Assembly: GCA_964542475.1 (NCBI GenBank)
Contig: CAZIUL010000019.1
Coordinates: 1-64,000, forward strand
Source: CAZIUL01 sp964542475
GTDB lineage: Bacteria; Planctomycetota; B15-G4; CAYZWU01
Length of the DNA: 64,000 nucleotides
Direction of reading: 5' to 3'
How positions within the stretch are numbered: the stretch's first letter is position 1; each line of letters begins with the position of its first letter. Under the pieces are notes generated by a model. It made no database searches and was not told where the DNA came from. It worked only from the letters and a program-made list of their open reading frames with translations. This document shows, piece after piece, positions 58,055 through 64,000 of the stretch. Position numbers and translations under genes: made by a program.

Positions 58055-58182
58055 AACAACGCCAATAGATACAAAAAGGAAACAGTGCCATATTATTCCT
58101 TTTTGCCTTAAAATCCATGAATGTTATCGTTTATCAATCAACGTTTCAGAAGCACTTTCAATCGCGGACCCATTATGACGAA

Positions 58183-59931
58183 ATGAAAATCCTACTGATA
58201 AATCCGCCTGTCCGCGACTTTTTCAACACGCGTTCGAGAAGGCAGCCTCTCGGCCTGCTCTATCTGGCAGCAGCGCTCCTGAAGAATGGACACGATGTAC
58301 ACCTTCTTGACAGCGGGGCTGTCCGGAAATCGAAAAGAGCCGCCCCACCCGCCGATCTCGAACGTCTCACGTGGCCATGCGATGCGGATGACACATCGCC
58401 TTACAAGCTCTTTGGGCGCTATTACCACTTCGGGCCGTCGTTTTCAGAAATCGAGGATGAAACACGGCGCACCGATCCGGATGTGGTCGGAATATCGTCG
58501 CTGTTCGCTGCCTATGCATCGGAAGCGATGGCCTGTGCCGCAGCAGCGCGTAAGGCAGCACCATCTGTAACCATCGTTCTTGGAGGAGGGCATCCGACTT
58601 TCATGCCCTACCGCGCACTCGAAAGCAATACCGTGGATTACGTGATTGCCGGAGAAGGCGAAGAGGCTTTTGCCGCGCTGATTGACGCAATTCAAAAAGG
58701 GGTGGATCCCGCAAGGATTCACGGGGTTGCGGGCAGGACAAGGGAAGGCACCTTTTTTTTCAACCAGCCCCGGTTTCAAACCGACATTGACAGCTTTGAC
58801 CTTCCTGCCCGCGAACTTCTCGATCCCGGCGCGTATCTCAGAAGAGGCCGGCGCATGGCCATGATCCTGTCATCGAGAGGATGCCCCAACAGGTGCGCTT
58901 TCTGCTGCTCGCATCTCACTTCGGGACGAGCCTTCAGGCCTAGAAGGCCCGCTGATGTGGTGAGGGAAATGATCCAATGCCGCGACCTGTTCGGAATCAC
59001 CGCCTTCGACTTTGAAGACGACAACCTCACATGTGACACACGCCGGGCAAAGGAGCTTATGAAGCTGATCGTAAAGAGCTTTGGCGAGCGGAGCTTGTGG
59101 CTCGAAGCGATGAACGGCATAGCAATGCAGGGGTTGACACCCGATCTGCTCGATCTTATGTTCAAGGCCGGTTTCCGGAACATCAACCTCGCGCCTCTCT
59201 CCGCTGATCCGAAGGAGCGCTCCAGGATGGACCGGCCTGATGCGCTGAACCAGTCGATGGCGATCCCCAGGCTGGCATCGCGTATCGGTTTCCACGTCAC
59301 TGCCTACATGATGATCGGCTACCCTGGACAGGCCATGCCTGAGCTGATGGCGAACATTGGCGAATGGTCAAAAGAGCCGGTCCTGCTGGCGCCCTCGGTT
59401 TTTTATCCCGCTCCCGGCTCCGGCATTCAGGCGCAGGCCTATCCATATCTGAACAATGCCGGCCATGATCGCTGGGCGCTGACGAGGTCATCACTGTTCC
59501 CGGAGGTGCCCGGCGGCCTGAAACAACACGAGCTCAGGACCGCGTTCTGGATGATCAGGCTAGCCAACTTCGCGCGATCCGTGCTCAACAACCCGGATCC
59601 GCGAGAACTCGGCTGCCTCATGAACGCCTTCATCAATCGACCGGACCTGGAGCTTGCAAGAAAAGGCGACCGAATCCAGCTTGCCGCAAAACGCCGGTTG
59701 AACGGTCACGAGAGGGGCTTGGCAGCGCTGATCCCCTACATCAGAGAGGCCTCTCCTCACGGCATCCGGCTCGCGCGTCGAAGCAAGGGGAAGGAAAGCA
59801 CGCAGTACGAGCTATTCCCGCTGGATGGAATGATCAAAAATAAAAAGTTTTACCTGGAAACCGGTATCCCTGGATTCGGACCCGGAGTCTTTAACCCGCA
59901 TATTTCATCCTCTTCTGCTGCGGCACCGTAA
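58183..59931 (+). CDS. B12-binding radical SAM protein
   Basis: About 582 residues from ATG 58183, where the cobalamin-binding domain begins (MKILLINPPVRDFFNTRSRRQPLGLLYLAAALLKNGHDV); an in-frame ATG at 58117 adds 22 residues unlike the family. VLGGGHPTFMPYRAL and VIAGEGEEAF are typical of this domain. The radical SAM cluster motif is Cys234-x3-Cys238-x2-Cys241 (GCPNRCAFC), followed by FDFEDDNLTCD and YMMIGYPGQ. It belongs to the large BchE-like group; substrate unknown. The last 12 codons (FNPHISSSSAAAP) are encoded by palindromic repeat e, which also supplies the stop codon. Confidence 0.87.
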   Translation: MKILLINPPVRDFFNTRSRRQPLGLLYLAAALLKNGHDVHLLDSGAVRKSKRAAPPADLERLTWPCDADDTSPYKLFGRYYHFGPSFSEIEDETRRTDPDVVGISSLFAAYASEAMACAAAARKAAPSVTIVLGGGHPTFMPYRALESNTVDYVIAGEGEEAFAALIDAIQKGVDPARIHGVAGRTREGTFFFNQPRFQTDIDSFDLPARELLDPGAYLRRGRRMAMILSSRGCPNRCAFCCSHLTSGRAFRPRRPADVVREMIQCRDLFGITAFDFEDDNLTCDTRRAKELMKLIVKSFGERSLWLEAMNGIAMQGLTPDLLDLMFKAGFRNINLAPLSADPKERSRMDRPDALNQSMAIPRLASRIGFHVTAYMMIGYPGQAMPELMANIGEWSKEPVLLAPSVFYPAPGSGIQAQAYPYLNNAGHDRWALTRSSLFPEVPGGLKQHELRTAFWMIRLANFARSVLNNPDPRELGCLMNAFINRPDLELARKGDRIQLAAKRRLNGHERGLAALIPYIREASPHGIRLARRSKGKESTQYELFPLDGMIKNKKFYLETGIPGFGPGVFNPHISSSSAAAP

Positions 59932-59938
59932 ACTGCCT
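59891..59938. repeat. Palindromic intergenic repeat, copy e, overlapping a gene end
   Basis: CCCGCATATTTCATCCTCTTC then TGCTGCGGCACCGTAAACTG. It matches the right-arm complement of copy d and shares the GTAAACTG block with copy a. It runs through the last codons and stop of the radical SAM gene. Confidence 0.75.
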
Positions 59939-59957
59939 ATAAGTTCTATGCAGGATT

Positions 59958-60509
59958 TTAGGGAAACGCTTCATAAGCGGGTTGTATGCGTTCTGAAACG
60001 ACCTTGTTTCCCCTTATGACCGCATAACCCTTGAACACGGCCCCGTCGCGTAAGGCTTCGACCGGAAGCCTGAACTCCTTGTCCGGATCTTCTGCAAGCT
60101 CTGGGATATCCGACAAAATGCTCACATTCTTGAAACCCAGGCTTTCCAGGCGTTCTTCGATCTCCTTGTAAATATCTGTCTCATCCTTGTCCTCAGGCTC
60201 GAATCCCGTCGCTTCAACAGGCGCCAGCGGTGTCGCTGCGGCATCGGGCTTTTCCCGGGCCTTGCTGAGATCGTCGAGCACACTTAGAATCCGGTTGGTA
60301 TCCAGTTGGTCGAGTGACTTTTTCATCTCGGAAAGCTCTGATCTGAGGTCCCTGATGATATCGATATCATCTACAAGCTTTCCGATCCGCTTGTACTGAC
60401 GCATCTGTATTAAGATAACGATGGCCAGGCCAACAAGGAAAAGCACAGCGACCAGATAAGCGGGATCCGATATGCCAAGCAGCAGCAAGGGACAGATTTC
60501 AGGAGGCAT
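59958..60509 (-). CDS. Hypothetical membrane-anchored coiled-coil protein
   Basis: A 183-residue protein with one N-terminal TM helix (about residues 16-35, AYLVAVLFLVGLAIVILI), a basic stretch, a predicted coiled coil (DIIRDLRSELSEMKKSLDQL) and a small C-terminal alpha/beta domain (IYKEIEERLESLGFKNVSILSDI, then FKGYAVIRGNKVVSERIQPAY). GAGGAG lies upstream of the ATG. I do not recognise the family. It is divergent from the NhaC-type antiporter gene across 123 bases. Confidence 0.7.
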   Translation of the reverse strand: MPPEICPLLLLGISDPAYLVAVLFLVGLAIVILIQMRQYKRIGKLVDDIDIIRDLRSELSEMKKSLDQLDTNRILSVLDDLSKAREKPDAAATPLAPVEATGFEPEDKDETDIYKEIEERLESLGFKNVSILSDIPELAEDPDKEFRLPVEALRDGAVFKGYAVIRGNKVVSERIQPAYEAFP

Positions 60510-60632
60510 TGAAAAGCTCCTCTAAGAAAAAGGTTGAAAACGGTCGCAGAGTTTCAAACCATTATTTTGTCTGCGAGGCCTCAATGCAAGCAGAAAGGTA
60601 ATCATCAATCGGATGAACAATAGGTTTAGGCC

Positions 60633-62693
60633 ATGAAATGGTTTCGGTACGGCGCCTGTTTTCTGTTTCTCATCTCGTTGTTCTTTCTGCCCGATCCCAA
60701 TGAGGACTATCTCTTTCTCCAGACCATCCGCCTGATGGCAGGAGAATGCCTTGACGAGCTGCACCAGCCATCGCAGGCTGGAAATGCACCGTTGTTACCA
60801 GAGGGGAAATCCGTCCGCCTGAAACATCTTCATGTCGAAGGAGCAGGCCCGGAAACCAGTACACCGGCAATCGAAAGGGAGATCAGGCTTCTTATTACCC
60901 CGAACCTCGATCAGGGCAACTTTTTCATCGATACGGGCGGGTGCGCATGGTACGAAAAAGAAGGGCAGGTCCTCCGGGCGCTAGATACGAAGCCCGATGC
61001 TGCGGCCTCAGCAGCCACGATAAACATCACGGTCAGGAAAAAAGAGAGCAGGGGAGAGCTCGTATTCGAGATGCCGGGTGTCGGTGTAAAAAAAGAAGCA
61101 GCCAGGGAATATTTCAAGCTCTACTCGATCCTGCCGCCATTGATCGCTATCCTCCTTGCCCTGCTTTTCCAGAAAACTCTCCTTGCCCTCTTCTTCGGCG
61201 TCCTGCTCGGCTCAACTATACTCGAGGGGATGAATCCTATTCTGGGCATCTGGCGGTTCATATCGCGGCACCTCTACGAACAAGCCCTGACCGACCAATT
61301 CCGCCTGGACATCATAGGCTTCGTTGTTTTCCTCTGCGCAATGGTCGGGGTGCTCACCCGCGGCGCAGGGATCCAGGGCATGGTCAAGGTCATAGTCAGG
61401 TTCGCTAAAACCGTTCGCTCCACCCAGGCGGTGAGCTACCTGATGGGGCTGGCCATCTTTTTCGATGACTATGCCAACTGCATCATCGTTGGAAACACGC
61501 TCCGTCCCCTCACGGACAGGATGAAGATATCGCGTGAAAAACTCTCGTACATCGTCGACTCCACAGCCGCACCGGTGGCAGGTCTGTCCATGCTCTCGAC
61601 GTGGATCGCTTATGAGGTATCCACGTTCTCAGCCCAGCTTCCCGAAGCGGGCGTTCAGGAAGGAGCCTACGAGGTCTTTCTTCAAACACTCCCATACCGT
61701 TTCTATTGCATACTGACACTTGTTTTCATCGCCATGCAGATCCTGCTTCAGCGTGATTTCGGCCCCATGTTGAAGGCTGAAAAACGCGCAAGGCAGACGG
61801 GCCACACCATAAGAGCTGATGGGCGGCCAATGGTCTCGTCCTCCATGACAAAGATAGAACCGAAAAAAGATGCGCCTGCCAGGTGGATCAACGCTGTCTT
61901 TCCCATCCTCTTCATGATCCTGGTCACACTGGAAGAGCTGTGGCGCATGGGAAAAGGATGGGACCGCCCCCTGTCCGACCTGTTTTCCGCCTCTGCCATC
62001 CGGGAGGTTCTCGGCGTGGCAGCCGGGGACAACACAGCCAAACCCATCCTCATCGGTGCTGTAGCAGGATTCCTGCTTGCGGTCGTCATGATGCTGCTGC
62101 AGCGGATTCTGACGGTACCTGAATGCATGAAGGCCGCTGCGTCCAGCACGAAAGCACTGGCCTTTGCGATCGCCATTTTGCTGCTGGCCTGGTGCATCGG
62201 GTCTGTATGCGTGGATATCGGAACCGCCTACTACCTCATCGCGCTTTTCAAAGGCGTGATCGACCCGGTGTTGTTCCCCACGATCCTGTTTGTCACATCG
62301 TGCATAGTAGCCTTCGCAACAGGCTCCTCGTGGTCCACAATGTCGATCCTTCTGCCAAACACGGTGATTTTCGCGATGAAGATCGGCGAGACCAGCTCGA
62401 TAGGCGCCATGCCCATGCTGTTGATTTCCATAGGTGCGGTGCTGGAAGGCTCAATATTCGGTGATCACTGTTCCCCAATTTCCGACACAACCGTGCTTTC
62501 TTCGGTCAGCACCGCGTCTGACCACATGGACCATATCAAAACCCAGGCGCCATACGCTGTCTGCACCATGCTGGTAGCTGTTGCCTGCGGTTATATTCCA
62601 GCAGCCCTTGGATGCCATCCCATTGTCAGCCTCCTGACAGGTGCTGCAGCGCTTTTTCTCGTTCTCCTAATTTTAGGAAGAAAAGCGATATAA
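60633..62693 (+). CDS. NhaC-family Na+/H+ antiporter with N-terminal extracytoplasmic domain
   Basis: A 686-residue membrane protein. After a first TM or signal segment (residues 5-21) comes a soluble, mostly beta region of about 140 residues, presumably outside the inner membrane. From residue 165 there are about 11 TM segments with NhaC landmarks: ALFFGVLLGSTILEG, GLAIFFDDYANCIIVGNTLRPLTDRMKISREKLSYIVDSTAAPVA, FATGSSWSTMSILLPN and EGSIFGDHCSPISDTTVLSS. The family exchanges sodium or other cations for protons, or sometimes small solutes. The N-terminal domain is unusual for NhaC, and I cannot name its fold. Confidence 0.87.
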   Translation: MKWFRYGACFLFLISLFFLPDPNEDYLFLQTIRLMAGECLDELHQPSQAGNAPLLPEGKSVRLKHLHVEGAGPETSTPAIEREIRLLITPNLDQGNFFIDTGGCAWYEKEGQVLRALDTKPDAAASAATINITVRKKESRGELVFEMPGVGVKKEAAREYFKLYSILPPLIAILLALLFQKTLLALFFGVLLGSTILEGMNPILGIWRFISRHLYEQALTDQFRLDIIGFVVFLCAMVGVLTRGAGIQGMVKVIVRFAKTVRSTQAVSYLMGLAIFFDDYANCIIVGNTLRPLTDRMKISREKLSYIVDSTAAPVAGLSMLSTWIAYEVSTFSAQLPEAGVQEGAYEVFLQTLPYRFYCILTLVFIAMQILLQRDFGPMLKAEKRARQTGHTIRADGRPMVSSSMTKIEPKKDAPARWINAVFPILFMILVTLEELWRMGKGWDRPLSDLFSASAIREVLGVAAGDNTAKPILIGAVAGFLLAVVMMLLQRILTVPECMKAAASSTKALAFAIAILLLAWCIGSVCVDIGTAYYLIALFKGVIDPVLFPTILFVTSCIVAFATGSSWSTMSILLPNTVIFAMKIGETSSIGAMPMLLISIGAVLEGSIFGDHCSPISDTTVLSSVSTASDHMDHIKTQAPYAVCTMLVAVACGYIPAALGCHPIVSLLTGAAALFLVLLILGRKAI

Positions 62694-62730
62694 TCGAGCG
62701 GCTGCGGCTTAACTCCGGCACACGCTAAGC

Positions 62731-63423
62731 TCAGTTGTCCGCCAACTTCTGGAAAATATTTTTAAATGCGGGATCATCCGACCTTTTCTCGAACGGTGTA
62801 CCGCATAAAGGGCAGGCTGATCCCGGCTCGTTTGTCACGTACCCTTCCATCTTTTCTTCCAGGCTACGGCCGCGCATGATATTAAGAGCAGCCTTTTCCT
62901 TGATCTCCTTGCTTGGTGTTTCCTTGTATTTCAAGAGGTAAAGGGCGGCTATTCTGAAGTAAGCATCATGGCAATGGTATCCCCCTGTTGAAGCTTCCAT
63001 CAAGCAGGTTAGGGCTTTTTGCCATTCATCACGTTGAAGAAGCTCACGAGACAAGACAGCATGTGAAAGACCGAGATGATAGTTGATTTCGGGAAAATAA
63101 TCGATTTGATCCGTCTCCCTGATGACCTTGCTCAACTCTTCGATGGATTTGTTGTAATCCTTTTTATTATAATAGATAAGACCCATCAGAAGAAGCGCCT
63201 CCTTGCCAAGGGGTTCTATCCTGCAGGCTTCGAGCCCCTTGCTCATCGCCTCATCAAGGGCACCTTCCCCGTTGTCGTGCACCAGGCTGTACCCTTCCTT
63301 CAGGAGGTTCTGATAGGTGGACTGCCGCTCCATCGATTCGAGCTGTTTCAATACGATCGGAACCGCCACAATCAATACTGTCAACATTACTAGGCAGATC
63401 AGAAATCCTTTTTTCAGCGTCAT
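62731..63423 (-). CDS. Membrane-anchored TPR protein with zinc-site-like C-terminus
   Basis: A 230-residue protein with an N-terminal TM anchor (residues 5-25) and a periplasmic TPR-like region (EALLLMGLIYYNKKDYNKSIEELSKVI; INYHLGLSHAVLSRELLQRDEWQKALTCL). The end has CPLCGTPF, half of a zinc ribbon. I do not recognise a specific family. It converges with the antiporter gene and is preceded upstream by the terminator at 63502-63532. Confidence 0.75.
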   Translation of the reverse strand: MTLKKGFLICLVMLTVLIVAVPIVLKQLESMERQSTYQNLLKEGYSLVHDNGEGALDEAMSKGLEACRIEPLGKEALLLMGLIYYNKKDYNKSIEELSKVIRETDQIDYFPEINYHLGLSHAVLSRELLQRDEWQKALTCLMEASTGGYHCHDAYFRIAALYLLKYKETPSKEIKEKAALNIMRGRSLEEKMEGYVTNEPGSACPLCGTPFEKRSDDPAFKNIFQKLADN

Positions 63424-63501
63424 GGTTTCTCCTGATAATCAATCGTTACAAATGTCTGGAGACACTGAGACATTAGAGAACCGGTGTGGATTCTCGGCAA
63501 T

Positions 63502-63532
63502 AAAAAAAAACTCTGCCCGGTGTCGGCAGAGT
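63502..63532 (-). terminator. Rho-independent terminator
   Basis: ACTCTGCC and GGCAGAGT form an eight-pair stem with a seven-base loop; on the minus strand it is followed by nine T residues. It ends transcription of the small gene at 63618-63812, which supports that gene being real. Confidence 0.88.
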
Positions 63533-63617
63533 ATATCGATACGCAATCTGTTCGGGATAGAACGTACAAAAAACAAATGCTTTGGATTTTATAACATCTA
63601 CTACCCGAAAATAGTTA

Positions 63618-63812
63618 TCAGCAAGAAAACGTTTCTCCTCCCATTTCGCCTGATATCCTTCTCTCTTGTCCTAAAGCCTCATTCTCGCTCTCCAGTTTGC
63701 TGTCGAGAACGCACCCGCATATGTTGCAGATGAGGCGACGAAAGACACGACCATCTTCTTCGATAATACGCTCCTCTCTCGTGTCAAATATAGAGCAAAA
63801 ACACTCTTTCAT
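63618..63812 (-). CDS. Small Cys-rich protein
   Basis: A 64-residue frame from ATG 63812, preceded by GGGAGGG and followed at 63532 by a strong terminator. The protein is MKECFCSIFDTREERII... with CNICGC in the middle and a final Cys, so six cysteines in all, which suggests metal binding or a small regulatory role. I know no homologue. The gene is short, so it could still be chance, but the RBS and terminator together favour a real transcription unit. Confidence 0.5.
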   Translation of the reverse strand: MKECFCSIFDTREERIIEEDGRVFRRLICNICGCVLDSKLESENEALGQERRISGEMGGETFSC

Positions 63813-64000
63813 GAAAAACCCTCCCCTCAACTGAGAAATTACCACCCTCTATCCTCCACTGACGTCCTCATTTAAAACGTCAACCTATCATATCATCCCT
63901 ACAGGCTGACAAACACAGCTCAATAAAAATATTTATCGGGCCCAAATACGGAGCGATTGAAATAATTAAAAAAACCATCAAAACTGTTCAGCCCTGCTAA

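Overview
The window is a gene-dense stretch of a bacterial chromosome (roughly 45 genes, mid-50s percent GC in genes, AT-richer gaps, standard genetic code since many genes stop at TGA). A Kdo transferase (waaA), lipoprotein signal peptidase, SecA with a zinc-binding tail and a complete Bat operon point to a Gram-negative cell with LPS and an outer membrane. The mix of FG-GAP/ASPIC proteins, zinc-ribbon membrane proteins, a type II pseudopilin, B12-radical SAM proteins and many short intergenic repeats fits an uncultured PVC-like or neighbouring candidate phylum. That placement is an inference; no rRNA or marker set is present to settle it. I see no tRNA, rRNA, CRISPR array, prophage or intact insertion sequence.

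Layout. 1-15.9 kb: secreted and metabolic singletons (DUF5916/CBM9-like protein, FG-GAP/ASPIC protein, aromatic amino acid decarboxylase, a putative selenoprotein of the DUF4242 family, a GHMP-kinase/UDPGP fusion, a three-domain FKBP isomerase, an S41 protease, an STT3-like glycosyltransferase). 16.1-27.0 kb: a nine-gene, mostly overlapping operon moxR-DUF58-SurA-like-BatD-like-batA-batB-batC-batD-batE. 27.0-35.0 kb: a long leader and secreted protein, a B12-radical SAM protein, a divergent ATP-type PEP carboxykinase, a small secreted protein and a pseudopilin. 35.2-45.3 kb, all on the minus strand: ahcY and metK (methyl cycle), then waaA, secA, a response regulator, pyrD, lspA and a histone-H1-tailed DksA/TraR protein. 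45.5-50.3 kb: xerC/D, uvrC and uvrB. 50.4-64 kb: paired zinc-ribbon membrane proteins, a NIL-domain protein, a HEAT-repeat protein, an EpmA-like lysyl-tRNA synthetase paralogue, a second B12-radical SAM protein, an NhaC-type antiporter and small proteins.

The most interesting signal is at 5913-6167 (minus). A small DUF4242-like gene with a strong ribosome binding site and its own terminator is interrupted by one in-frame UGA at codon 19. The UGA sits where, as I recall the family, a conserved cysteine lies, and is followed at once by a well-formed stem-loop with a G-rich apical loop 20 nt from the UGA, the geometry of a bacterial SECIS element. This suggests a selenoprotein that gene callers miss. 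A second theme is several families of palindromic intergenic repeats at gene ends, including two abutting elements that share CTAG borders (56489-56719).
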